A stretch of DNA of 64,000 nt from Pseudomonas sp. H1h. GTDB lineage: Bacteria; Pseudomonadota; Gammaproteobacteria; Pseudomonadales; Pseudomonadaceae. This document shows, one piece after another, positions 34,339 through 43,160 of this stretch; position 1 is the first letter of the stretch, and every line of letters starts with the position of its first letter. Location of the stretch: contig NZ_AYMJ01000008.1 of NCBI RefSeq assembly GCF_000633255.1, positions 1 through 64,000 of the forward strand, given 5' to 3'. A model generated the notes under the pieces. That model did not search any database. It saw only the letters and a list, made by a program, of their open reading frames with translations, and had not been told where the DNA came from. The position numbers and the translations under genes were made by a program.

Positions 34339-35310
34339 CTAGTTTCCAAGCTTGTCAGGGAAAAAGGAGAGAGGTGGGTGAGAGTCCTTCCACTCTTTTG
34401 CCACAGTTTTCGACTTTTCAATTTGGTCCGGCGTCATTTTTTCGGCGATTTTTTCGATTTTTTGTTTCGCGTATTCTCTGACTCCGCCATTGCCATCTAA
34501 CTCTTTCAGAAGGGAGAATAGCGCATAGCCTTTTACGATATCTAGTGGATAACCAACCTTGTCTGGAGTGTGCGAAATATAAGCCCCATAATTGCTCACC
34601 GCCTCTTGGTCGCCAGTTTCAGCTGCGACTTCAAGCCAATGGCGAACACTTTCCATGTTTCCTTCTTCGTATAGAATTTCAAGATAATCGTTCATTGCTT
34701 TTGGATAACCACCTTCAGAAGAAAGCTTTAACCAGTTTCGAACGGATGCTTCCCGTTTTCCTGGAATAAAAAAGTACCCTCTCCCTTGTCGTTCACCCAT
34801 GGCCATCCAATATTGCGCGAGAGGATAACCAGCACGCGCGGACTTTTCTAACCATTCGCGATCCAGTGTCACTTCGTACATTAAATACAAAGACTCGGGA
34901 TCACCTTCATTGGCTTTTGGAAATGTTAAGTCTTTGGCTTTTTCAACCCATTCAGCCGGACTTTTCTCGCTTGAGGGGCAATTTTTCATTTGTTGACAGA
35001 GGTCGTGGCTACTTCGCCCCAGCTGGATCATCGCGTAAATGTTGCCGTTATTTGCAACTGCTTCATACCAGTGTTGCGCTTCGGAAGTCATATAGCGATT
35101 GTGCTTCCTTAGAGCCTCACCCAAGTAATACTGTGACTCCACGTTTCTCGATTGTGCTTCCTTTTCCAGCTCGGAGATGGCTGAGATAATTTTAAGCTGG
35201 TTATACAAGCTCACGCCTAAAGTTGGCCCGCTTGCTTGTGGGGTTGCCAAGCTGGTCGCAGCATAGGCGGCAATGGTTAATGCCAAAACAAGGTGGCGTA
35301 TCAGCAGCAC
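34339..35310 (-). CDS. Sel1-repeat periplasmic protein B, candidate immunity
   Basis: 323 residues. Signal peptide (MLLIRHLVLALTIAAYAATSLA), then Sel1-like helical repeats (VESQYYLGEALRKHNRYMTSEAQ; WLEKSARAGYPLAQYWMAMG; VRHWLEVAAETGDQEAVSNYG). It is a paralogue of the next gene upstream and shares the same last residues PPLSFFPDKLGN. It starts five bases after that gene's stop. Lying at the distal end of a vgrG-adaptor-effector operon, it is probably an immunity protein against the LysM effector. DNA is notably AT-rich. Confidence 0.82.
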   Translation of the reverse strand: MLLIRHLVLALTIAAYAATSLATPQASGPTLGVSLYNQLKIISAISELEKEAQSRNVESQYYLGEALRKHNRYMTSEAQHWYEAVANNGNIYAMIQLGRSSHDLCQQMKNCPSSEKSPAEWVEKAKDLTFPKANEGDPESLYLMYEVTLDREWLEKSARAGYPLAQYWMAMGERQGRGYFFIPGKREASVRNWLKLSSEGGYPKAMNDYLEILYEEGNMESVRHWLEVAAETGDQEAVSNYGAYISHTPDKVGYPLDIVKGYALFSLLKELDGNGGVREYAKQKIEKIAEKMTPDQIEKSKTVAKEWKDSHPPLSFFPDKLGN

Positions 35311-35315
35311 TGGTG

Positions 35316-36332
35316 TTAGTTACCTAGTTTGTCAGGAAAGAAAGAGAGTGGCGGGTGGGTGGCTTTCCACTCCTTTGCCACGGCTTTTGACTGTTCAATC
35401 TGCTCGGCAGTCATCTTGCTTCCAATCTCTTCGAGTGTATCCTGCACGAAGTCCTGAATGGCACCGCCCCCATCCAACTCTTTCAGTAGACTGATTAGGG
35501 CATAACCCTTGACTTGATCCAATGGGTAACCAACTTGGTCAGGCGCATGGGCAATGTAAGAGGCATAGCTACTGATTGCTTTTTGATCTCCCGTTTCAGC
35601 TGCGGCTTGAAGCCAATGTCGAACCCCCTCAAGATCACCTTTTTTATAAAGAATCTCAATGTAGTCCATCATCGCTTTAGAATTTCCACCTTCTGAAGAC
35701 ATTTTCAACCAACGGCTAACGGCCTGCTCGCGGCTTCCCGGTATAAGGAATAAACCCTCACCCTGTCGATCACCGATGGCCATCCAGTATTGTGCAGGCG
35801 CGTAGCCTGCATTTGCAGATTTTTCTAACCAGTCACGATCGAATGTTATTTCGTACATCAGATATAAGGATTCTGGATCTCCTTCATTTGCTTCCTTTAT
35901 AATCTTGTCTTTGGCCTCTTTTAACCACTCTGCGCTTGAATGCTTGCTAGGGGCGCAATTATTCATTTTTTTACAGAGGTCGTTATCCTGTCGGCCTAGC
36001 TGAATCATTGCAAATACGGACCCATTATTTGCGGCTTCTTCATACCAACCTTGAGCTTCATTGGTCATAAAGCGATTCCGCTTTCGTAGAGCTTCGCCTA
36101 AATAGTATTGGGAATCTACATTTCCAGCTTTGGCCTCTTTTTCTAGTTGCGGAATAGCGGCGTCGATTTTCAGTTGATTGTATAAAATTATCCCGAGGCT
36201 CTGGTTGGAGCCCTGTTGGATATTTGAGTTTAAGTTGTTCGTTTCGGTGCTTTGAGCTTGTAGGGGCGCAAAAAGCAGTATTATTAGCAATAGGATTGGA
36301 TTGGAAATCTTCATTTTTTTTGCAATGCTCAT
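35316..36332 (-). CDS. Sel1-repeat periplasmic protein A, candidate immunity
   Basis: 338 residues with N-terminal hydrophobic segment (NPILLLIILLFAPLQAQS) for export and Sel1-like repeats matching the following paralogue along its length. Its ATG shares one base with the effector's stop codon (TAATG), so effector and this protein are translationally coupled, as in effector-immunity pairs. An alternative start at ATG 36314 would still keep the signal peptide. Periplasmic Sel1-repeat immunity proteins are known for some T6SS effectors; the role here is inferred from context. Confidence 0.82.
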   Translation of the reverse strand: MSIAKKMKISNPILLLIILLFAPLQAQSTETNNLNSNIQQGSNQSLGIILYNQLKIDAAIPQLEKEAKAGNVDSQYYLGEALRKRNRFMTNEAQGWYEEAANNGSVFAMIQLGRQDNDLCKKMNNCAPSKHSSAEWLKEAKDKIIKEANEGDPESLYLMYEITFDRDWLEKSANAGYAPAQYWMAIGDRQGEGLFLIPGSREQAVSRWLKMSSEGGNSKAMMDYIEILYKKGDLEGVRHWLQAAAETGDQKAISSYASYIAHAPDQVGYPLDQVKGYALISLLKELDGGGAIQDFVQDTLEEIGSKMTAEQIEQSKAVAKEWKATHPPLSFFPDKLGN

Positions 36333-39300
36333 TAGTAGCTTCTAAGGAACGGTGACGCGCCGCTACTGGAGTAGCTAGGACGAGGGATGAAATTTCTTTG
36401 GCAATACTCCGAAAGGTTTGCGCCGAGAAGTTTCACGTGTTTTTTGTAACGGTCTCTCGCGCTATTGCTTTGTTTGTCTAGTAAATTCTGAGCGCCCTCT
36501 GCCATAAAGCTATCCAGAGCAAATCGATTCTTGCAGTAGTCTTGCTCTGAGTCTGTGGTCTTTATCCCAAACTCATTCATAGACATACATGCTATCTCAA
36601 ACTGACTTTGTGCTTTGTCAATCGTGTTGCTCTTTTCTGCATTTTTAACTATCCAACCTAGAATTCGCTCAATTGCTTTCTGCTGAAGCGCATGAGCTTC
36701 CGATTGCGAATATGTTCGTTTTGACCCTTCGCTATTTACAGTAAATGCTTCAGGTGGGCTAATTAGCGTTCTAAGTAGTGGGCCCAATGCACTAGGGATT
36801 GCGTTAATACACCAATCTTCTAGCTCGCTCTGGTTGCCGTACTCAACAACCGCATCCGCGATCGCCCCCCCCTTGCCGCTCCGAGTCAACGCTTGATACA
36901 GACTCATCACAACATCCCAACGCATCATGTACGCCATCGCCACATTCAACCCAGCAGCGCCCAATGCGTTGAGCGCTGAAGCATATTCGCTCGCTTCAGG
37001 GTCCATCCATTCGACTTTACGGCCTTTGGTTTTATGCAGTTCTTTGCGATACAAGTTGATGATGTCAACCACCGCCTCATAACCAATCTCGAACTTAAAG
37101 CTGCCGTTAGCACCTGGGCCCAGCACTACCGCAGCCTTCAGATTGAGAATAAAGCGGCCCTTATCCACAGAAATTTGTGCCGTTCCCTGGAATCCTGCGC
37201 CCAGCGCAACCCCCACAGACCCACTCAACTTGGCAAGGGTTAGCCATGGATTCGCTTTTTTCGCGTCTTTATCGTTGCCGATACCCATCGTTGGAGCGGT
37301 GCGCAGTGCGACCAGTTCTTTAGGTGGTGCCCAGTTCAGTGCGCCGCTGAGTTCAATGGCGGCTTGCAAGCCTCCGAAAACATTGAAATTCGCTTTCGCT
37401 CCGTTTTCGATCTGGACATTCGCGGCACGCCCGGTCAGCACTTGGTCTGTGCTTTTGGTGCTGGCAACGGTGCCGGATTTGGACTTGTGTTCAAGATCGG
37501 GAGTAGGGCTGTTGTCGCCGCTGTCGGCTTTGGCTTTCTTGGCCGCGTCGTGATCTGCACGTTCTTCTTTGGCTGAGGCGTCTTCTCGCTGTGCGCGTTT
37601 GACCGGGCTGAGGGAGGCGCCGTATTTGACGTTGCCGAGGATGGGGCTCAACTCCACGCTGCCGGCTAGCAGCAACGATGCTCCGGCGTAGCCCCATGCC
37701 TTCACACCAAAGTGGAAGGAGAAGCGGCCGAAATTCATTTTTTGCGGGCTGCCGTCCAGCAAGTAATCAAGCGTAATGTCTTGAGCACTGGCTTTGGCAG
37801 GCATGTCGACTTTCAACAACTGAACTTCGCCACGGGCCAGGTCCAGGCTCAATCCCATCTCGCCAGATATCTGGAAGCCCTCGGCGGCAGACATTTTCGG
37901 GCCTTCGAGCTTCACTTCACCGTGAATGCTTGGCTGTGGCGGCGTCAGGCAGCGAACCAATTGCGCCTGGGGACTGGCATCAAAAAGCCTAACTTTGCCG
38001 CGCACACTTTTCTTGAACACCAGTTGCTGAAGGTGATTGCCCCAGTTGGTCAGCGCCGCGTCGTCCTCCAGCTCAGTGACCTCATAGCCTTGCTTTTTCA
38101 AGTAAGCATAAAAGTCTTTGGCTTTGAACCAGCCTTTTCCATCAAAACAGTCGCCGACTTGATCGCTGAACTTAATGGCGCCCTGATCTAGAAGCCATTG
38201 GCGGAACGAATTGATTTCACTGTTTTTATCGGAGCCTTCAGTTGCGTCCGCGGGCAAACTTTGAGTGACCTTTTTTACTGAGCCGGCCGCTTTTTTTGAA
38301 TCCTCTTTCATGATCTTTTTTGCGTCTTTCAGGTTCGCCATGCTGAACCAGCTCAAGGGCGTGCCTTTGGCGTCAGAAAGACTGACTTCACGCAGCGGAA
38401 AGCCCGGTTTCACCATGCGGTCCACCGGTTTTGGCTGGAACTCTTCCGGTTCCCAAACCAGAAAACGCCCTGGTTTGCTAGTGCTGACATTACTTTGGGC
38501 TGTGGCCTGAAGGTCGTCTTTTATTTTTTGCAGGCGATCCCATTCGGTACGTTCCGCATCAACCAGGCCTGCTGGCGCTTGGGCATTCTGGCCTGTTGCC
38601 TCGATCCAGCGCTTGTATTTCTCCTGAAGCTGAGCTGTAACTTCCGCCTGCTTTTTCTCGGTATCCAAGTACAGTTTGAACTTCTCGATACCCGATGGAA
38701 GGCCGTCACTAATCAAAGCGAATTCTGGAAGTGCGATGCCGTACTCAGACGCTTTGATAATGGATTCAGTGTAGGCATGGTAATCAAGCGCATCGGCGTT
38801 TTTGTAGAGCGTATAAACATAGCCGACGAGATCGGCGGTGCAGTCATTCATGCCGCTGCAGATGTTTTCGTAACTTTTCTTCTTTTCCGCCAAGGCTTTG
38901 GCAACGTCTTCCAGCGGAACCTGCTTGAAGTCTTTGTTGCCTAGGAGTTTTTTGCGAGCCTCCAGATAAGCTTGCACGCGTGCGCGTGCTTCGATCGCCT
39001 CTTTGGAGTAGAGCGAGCCGCTTTCGTAGGTGTAGCCTTCTAGCTTCGCAGCCGCTACCGCTTCTTTTTTCAGCGCATGCCACTCAGCTCTTCGCTTGTA
39101 AAAATCGGCATAGGCGTTGTGGACGTCTTGCTGAGTAGCTAGATCTGCCGTTAGACGGTCCATACGCGATTGCGCGGTGTCCTCTAGCGGGGACTGCGCA
39201 GGAGCCGTTGCCGGTTTGTTTCCGTTAGCTTCGTTTTGCCTCTTTTTGGCGGTGGCGGGATCGATTTCGATCTCATCCCCCATCGCTTCAAATTCTTCCA

Positions 39301-39859
39301 TGCGCGTACGCTTCGCACCCGTGAGGAAGTTGCTCAACTTGGGTTCAAGGAAGTATTCCAGCAAACCCGATTCCTGCAGCCCGTTCAGACGTGCATCACG
39401 TGGTTTGCTGGGGGCAATCATTTTATCCAGCGCGAACATCGATTCTTTGATGGCAGACTTTGCCCGCTCAGGGAGCAGCCAGAACTCCTGCTCCTCGGTG
39501 GCATAAATCGCGCTGGCAAACTTTTTAGAACACGGAGGTGCGTGGGGTTTGAAGGTCTTTGAGCTCTGATCCGGAGTGTCCTTGACCGGATCCAGTTCAA
39601 CCAGATCCTCAGCGGAACACTGAGTGGCGGCTTCCGGGGTCGCCTGCGCAGGCGCTTGAGGCGCTACGGGTGATTGAGCGGCAGGCGCAGCGGTCGCTTG
39701 CGTGCTTTTAGGTACGCTCAGGTTCCATCCGACTTTGACGTTGTTCGGATTGGTAATGAAGGGGTTGAGTTGGCGAATTTGCGCCACGGTGCTGTTGTAG
39801 CGCGAGGCTATCTGGCTCAGGGTTTCGCCGGGCATGACGGCGTGATTCGTGATTTCCAT
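36332..39859 (-). CDS. LysM-domain type VI secretion effector, unknown toxin activity
   Basis: 1175 residues. Residues 5-50 form a LysM domain (AVMPGETLSQIASRYNST; FITNPNNVKVGWNLSVP), followed by an Ala/Pro/Gln linker (53-80). A charged helical region runs to about 600. Residues about 650-945 are rich in Gly and alternating hydrophobics (GAGFQGTAQISVDKGRFILN; VLGPGANGSFKFEIGYE), reminiscent of the C-terminal part of VasX-like pore-forming T6SS toxins. A helical tail follows. No catalytic motif was recognised. The gene follows vgrG and a DUF4123 adaptor and is coupled to Sel1 proteins. Base composition shifts from GC-rich at the 5' end to AT-rich at the 3' end. Confidence 0.8.
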   Translation of the reverse strand: MEITNHAVMPGETLSQIASRYNSTVAQIRQLNPFITNPNNVKVGWNLSVPKSTQATAAPAAQSPVAPQAPAQATPEAATQCSAEDLVELDPVKDTPDQSSKTFKPHAPPCSKKFASAIYATEEQEFWLLPERAKSAIKESMFALDKMIAPSKPRDARLNGLQESGLLEYFLEPKLSNFLTGAKRTRMEEFEAMGDEIEIDPATAKKRQNEANGNKPATAPAQSPLEDTAQSRMDRLTADLATQQDVHNAYADFYKRRAEWHALKKEAVAAAKLEGYTYESGSLYSKEAIEARARVQAYLEARKKLLGNKDFKQVPLEDVAKALAEKKKSYENICSGMNDCTADLVGYVYTLYKNADALDYHAYTESIIKASEYGIALPEFALISDGLPSGIEKFKLYLDTEKKQAEVTAQLQEKYKRWIEATGQNAQAPAGLVDAERTEWDRLQKIKDDLQATAQSNVSTSKPGRFLVWEPEEFQPKPVDRMVKPGFPLREVSLSDAKGTPLSWFSMANLKDAKKIMKEDSKKAAGSVKKVTQSLPADATEGSDKNSEINSFRQWLLDQGAIKFSDQVGDCFDGKGWFKAKDFYAYLKKQGYEVTELEDDAALTNWGNHLQQLVFKKSVRGKVRLFDASPQAQLVRCLTPPQPSIHGEVKLEGPKMSAAEGFQISGEMGLSLDLARGEVQLLKVDMPAKASAQDITLDYLLDGSPQKMNFGRFSFHFGVKAWGYAGASLLLAGSVELSPILGNVKYGASLSPVKRAQREDASAKEERADHDAAKKAKADSGDNSPTPDLEHKSKSGTVASTKSTDQVLTGRAANVQIENGAKANFNVFGGLQAAIELSGALNWAPPKELVALRTAPTMGIGNDKDAKKANPWLTLAKLSGSVGVALGAGFQGTAQISVDKGRFILNLKAAVVLGPGANGSFKFEIGYEAVVDIINLYRKELHKTKGRKVEWMDPEASEYASALNALGAAGLNVAMAYMMRWDVVMSLYQALTRSGKGGAIADAVVEYGNQSELEDWCINAIPSALGPLLRTLISPPEAFTVNSEGSKRTYSQSEAHALQQKAIERILGWIVKNAEKSNTIDKAQSQFEIACMSMNEFGIKTTDSEQDYCKNRFALDSFMAEGAQNLLDKQSNSARDRYKKHVKLLGANLSEYCQRNFIPRPSYSSSGASPFLRSY

Positions 39860-39888
39860 GGTGATTCCGTTCTGTTGTCGCGTCGCCG

Positions 39889-40746
39889 TTAACGTTGGGC
39901 GACGGCGGCTGATTCCAGGAGCCGATCTACTTTGATAAACGACTCGTCCTTTGATTGCAGGATCGCCATGATCTCCGGCTGTGTTTCAAACAGTGGGCCG
40001 TTCACGGCATGACCAAGCTTGAGCAGGTGATCACCTTCATAGATGTTGCTCTTGAGCAGAAGGTCGAGGTTGTCGGCGATATCGTTCAGACGATCATCAT
40101 TCGGCTCTTCAAAAGCTGTGTATTCCTCATCCACCCAATACACCCAGCCGAGGCGTGCTTGAACTTGCGCGGCTGCCTCCGGAAGGTTGAAGAGTACTTT
40201 GTCACCAGGCCATGTCGATTCTTTGTTGGCTATCCAGGCCAACCATGGACCACGTTGCTCGCCGAAGTTCTTTGGCGCGGGGGAGTAAACGGCGCTCCAG
40301 CAGCCCAGTAACTGATCAAAGGTTTTATCAGCGGTGTAGGCCAATGCTGCCCACAGGCTTGGTTTGTGGTAACTCAACAAACTCTGCCCCCCAGAACCGT
40401 CGTTAGCTCTGAGGAGCCAGCGTGCGTGAGCCAAGGCTTTTTCCGGGTCATGTGTTGAGATTGCAATTCCCGAAAAGTGTTCCTCACAAAGTTTTGTCGC
40501 TTCTGCGGCCAGTTTGCTAGCTCTGGGGGCGAGCAACCACAACGGCCCCTCAGGAATCTCTGCGAAGTCAGTACCGAAGAACAGCCCTTGGGAAACAATG
40601 GGTTCACCGACTCGATAGAGCCGGCTCAAGGCTTGCGGCTGGAGGCCCTGATCGATGATGAAGCACAGCGATTCGCTTGCAGCCGGCAGATCCGAGAAGT
40701 TGTAGCGAGGCTCTGCCAAGAGAGCGCTCAGCGCTTTTACATGCAT
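39889..40746 (-). CDS. DUF4123 T6SS effector adaptor (Tap/TEC)
   Basis: 285 residues with DUF4123 features: an N-terminal core starting YNFSDLPAASESLCFIIDQGLQPQALSRLY, then PLWLLAPR and a mid-region SYHKPSLWAALAY. DUF4123 proteins bind a specific effector and load it onto the cognate VgrG tip. The ATG at 40746 lies inside the vgrG stop region with AAGGA six bases before it, so the two overlap by about ten bases. The LysM effector starts 29 bases downstream, which identifies it as the likely cargo. Confidence 0.88.
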   Translation of the reverse strand: MHVKALSALLAEPRYNFSDLPAASESLCFIIDQGLQPQALSRLYRVGEPIVSQGLFFGTDFAEIPEGPLWLLAPRASKLAAEATKLCEEHFSGIAISTHDPEKALAHARWLLRANDGSGGQSLLSYHKPSLWAALAYTADKTFDQLLGCWSAVYSPAPKNFGEQRGPWLAWIANKESTWPGDKVLFNLPEAAAQVQARLGWVYWVDEEYTAFEEPNDDRLNDIADNLDLLLKSNIYEGDHLLKLGHAVNGPLFETQPEIMAILQSKDESFIKVDRLLESAAVAQR

Positions 40747-42785
40747 GTGCAATCCTTACGGCTGCAAGCGCCGTTACTCTGTTTGCCGCACAACGGTGTG
40801 ATGCCTGATTCATTGAGACGAGCGGGGAGCGGTGCTTTACCCGCCTTATCCGCATCCGCCACTTTCATCGGCCCCGGCAGCAATGGCGCTGCCGGCGTAC
40901 CTACGCCCGGTGCGCCGCCAGTGTTGATCTTCACCTCGGCGCCGCTGATGGTCACGCCACCGGCGTCGACCTTGACGAAGCTGCCGCCGGCTTTGGCGGT
41001 CAGTTCCATTGCGCCTTCGACCACGACCTTCTGGCCGGCGTAGTAATGGATTTCGCTGCCGGCTTCGACGAATTGCGCTGTGCCCACCTTGAGGTGCTGG
41101 GTGACAGCAACGGTCAGGTGATCATCCGCCCGCATTTCACTGACACGATTCAAATGGGTGATGCGGTGCTCTTCGACTTTGAATTCGCTGTAGGCATTGG
41201 CCTCAACCGTGTCATGCCGCTCATTGCCCACGCGGATCTTCTGGTCGTGCTCGATGTTCTCGTCCCAGTCGCGCTGAGCGTGGATGTAGATCTGCTCGAC
41301 GCCCTTTTTGTCTTCGATGCGGAACTCGTTGTAGCCCTTGCCGCCCGGTGAGCTCAGGGTCTTGAAGGTGCTGCGGGTCTTGTTGGCCGGCAGGTCGTAG
41401 GGGACGACGTTTTCCTTGTGGTACAGGCAGCCGGTGACGAGTGGCTGGTCGGGATCGCCTTCGAGGAAGGTGACGAGGACTTCCATGCCGATGCGCGGGA
41501 TGGCGATGCCGCCGTAGGCGGCGCCGGCCCAGCCGCTGGCGACGCGCAGCCAGCAGGTGGTTTTGTCGTCGGCCTGACCGTCGCGGTCCCAGTGGAACTG
41601 GACCTTGATGCGGCCGTACTGGTCGCAGTGGATTTCTTCACCTTTAGGGCCGGTGACGACGGCGGTCTGGCTGCCGAGGACTTTGGGTTTCGGGTGTTCA
41701 AGGGCAGGGCGGTAGTGCGCGTCCCATGGGGTGGCGAGGAAGCTGTTGCGGTAGCCCTGGTGGAAATCGCTTTTGTTGTCGGTGACGTCGCTGGTGACGT
41801 TTTCGCCGAGTACCTGCGGTTGTTTGCCTTCGTGGAAGACTTCCAGCAGCAGCCACAAGTCGTTCCATTCGCCGCGCGGGTGTTCGGCCAGGGTCAGGAA
41901 GTGCCCGCTGGTCAGGGTTGGTTCGTCACCTTTGGCTTCGGCGAGTTTGTAGTCGCTGCGATGGCGTTCGAGGGCGCGGGTCGAGAGGAATTTACCGCGC
42001 TCGCGGGTGGTGAAGCGGCCGGGGTAATCGTAGTCTTCGAGGTCCGGGGCGAACTCGGACTTGACCGCGCCTTCGGGCAGGATCTTCGGTTTTTCGAAAT
42101 CGTAATCACGGCGGCTGACGCGGGTGGTGCGGGTTTCCAGGCGCAGGTTGAAGCGTTTGATCACCGGTTTGTCGGCGCTCATGCCGGAGTCTTGCTGGTA
42201 GCTCACGGCCTTGAGTTTGCGGAACACCGTCTGATCGTCGCCGAACACCAGTTTGTGGCCGCTGCTGCTGTGCTGGAAATGGAAGTGGATGCCTTCCTCT
42301 TCGCACAGGCGCTGGATGAAGTGCAGGTCGGACTCGTCGTACTGCACGCAGTAATCGCGTTGCGGGTACTCGGCGCCAAGCTGGAAGCTGTAGGCGTCGG
42401 CCAGAATGCCGCGATCCTCCAGCACTTGGGCGATGATCTTCGGTACGGTGAGATTCTGGAAAATCTGCTGGTCATGGTTGTGCTGCAGATAAGCCAGCTG
42501 CGGTACCAGGCTGATGCTGTAACGGGTCAGGGTCTTGCCGGAATCGCCTTGCTCGATGCGGTACACCAGGCCGTGGATCTTGCCTTCGCCGGTGGCGCCG
42601 AAAGTCAGTACGCCGGGCTTGTGCAGCAGCTCTTCGAGTTTGAGGTCGGGGCGGGCGCTGACCAGTTCGAGGTCGAAACGGAAAGGCTCGTTGAGGGCTT
42701 CGCGACCGGTGAAGCTCAGCACTTGCAGGTCGGCGGAGGCGCCTTCGAGCGTAAGGGTAATGTGGGTAGCGTTGGCGTCCAGCAT
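40737..42785 (-). CDS. vgrG: VgrG, T6SS spike tip protein
   Basis: 682 residues. Residues about 1-370 are the gp27-like base (VQYDESDLHFIQRLCEEEGIHFHF), 380-480 the gp5 OB-fold (GEEIHCDQYGRIKVQFHWDRDG; WAGAAYGGIAIPRIGMEVLV), followed by the beta-helical spike region. The C terminus ends in a Cys-rich tail (CGKQSNGACSRKDCTCM). No extra catalytic domain. No T6SS structural genes are present, so this is an orphan vgrG cluster. The ATG at 42785 gives MLDANATHITLTLEG, the usual family start. Confidence 0.95.
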   Translation of the reverse strand: MLDANATHITLTLEGASADLQVLSFTGREALNEPFRFDLELVSARPDLKLEELLHKPGVLTFGATGEGKIHGLVYRIEQGDSGKTLTRYSISLVPQLAYLQHNHDQQIFQNLTVPKIIAQVLEDRGILADAYSFQLGAEYPQRDYCVQYDESDLHFIQRLCEEEGIHFHFQHSSSGHKLVFGDDQTVFRKLKAVSYQQDSGMSADKPVIKRFNLRLETRTTRVSRRDYDFEKPKILPEGAVKSEFAPDLEDYDYPGRFTTRERGKFLSTRALERHRSDYKLAEAKGDEPTLTSGHFLTLAEHPRGEWNDLWLLLEVFHEGKQPQVLGENVTSDVTDNKSDFHQGYRNSFLATPWDAHYRPALEHPKPKVLGSQTAVVTGPKGEEIHCDQYGRIKVQFHWDRDGQADDKTTCWLRVASGWAGAAYGGIAIPRIGMEVLVTFLEGDPDQPLVTGCLYHKENVVPYDLPANKTRSTFKTLSSPGGKGYNEFRIEDKKGVEQIYIHAQRDWDENIEHDQKIRVGNERHDTVEANAYSEFKVEEHRITHLNRVSEMRADDHLTVAVTQHLKVGTAQFVEAGSEIHYYAGQKVVVEGAMELTAKAGGSFVKVDAGGVTISGAEVKINTGGAPGVGTPAAPLLPGPMKVADADKAGKAPLPARLNESGITPLCGKQSNGACSRKDCTCM

Positions 42786-43160
42786 GCCTTGAATTCCGTC
42801 CGTTGAATAAGCAGGTGACGGATGATGGAGGATTAAACCGCCTCGTTCAAGGCGCAAATGCCGTAGGTACGGGCTCCGCGGCGCATGGGGGAAACCCTTA
42901 GGCAGGTGGTTTGGCCTAATGAAACCGGGGGCTTCGCAGTCGTGAGCCACTGGTCGACGCTCGGCTTGAGCCCATCTCGGGCTGAAGAATAGCCGGTCAG
43001 TTTCAGACTAAAGTCGCCTTCAACCCGTCAAAGCCATCTGCCATCATTGCCCCTCACCCCTGCGTGTCCACTTCTTCCCGGCTCTTTATTGACCCGGGAC
43101 GGGAGCTATTTTTCTGGCTAACTGCGCCCCGGCGCAAACGCTGTACTGTTGGAGTTTTTC
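42786..43160. other. Divergent intergenic region between vgrG and the porin gene
   Basis: No gene is seen. It must hold the promoters of the vgrG operon and of the OprD-like porin. A spaced inverted repeat TTAGGC (42898-42903) / GCCTAA (42914-42919) lies about 115 bp upstream of vgrG and could be a binding site. Nothing else stands out. Confidence 0.4.

Noticed and set aside
36332..39859. Nuclease or amidase active site in the LysM effector
   Set aside because: I looked for HNH, NlpC/P60, GxSxG lipase and DxD patterns and found none convincing, so no enzymatic activity is assigned.
41418..42806. Plus-strand frame of 462 codons
   Set aside because: Antisense to vgrG; low-complexity Val/Ala/Gly translation without features.
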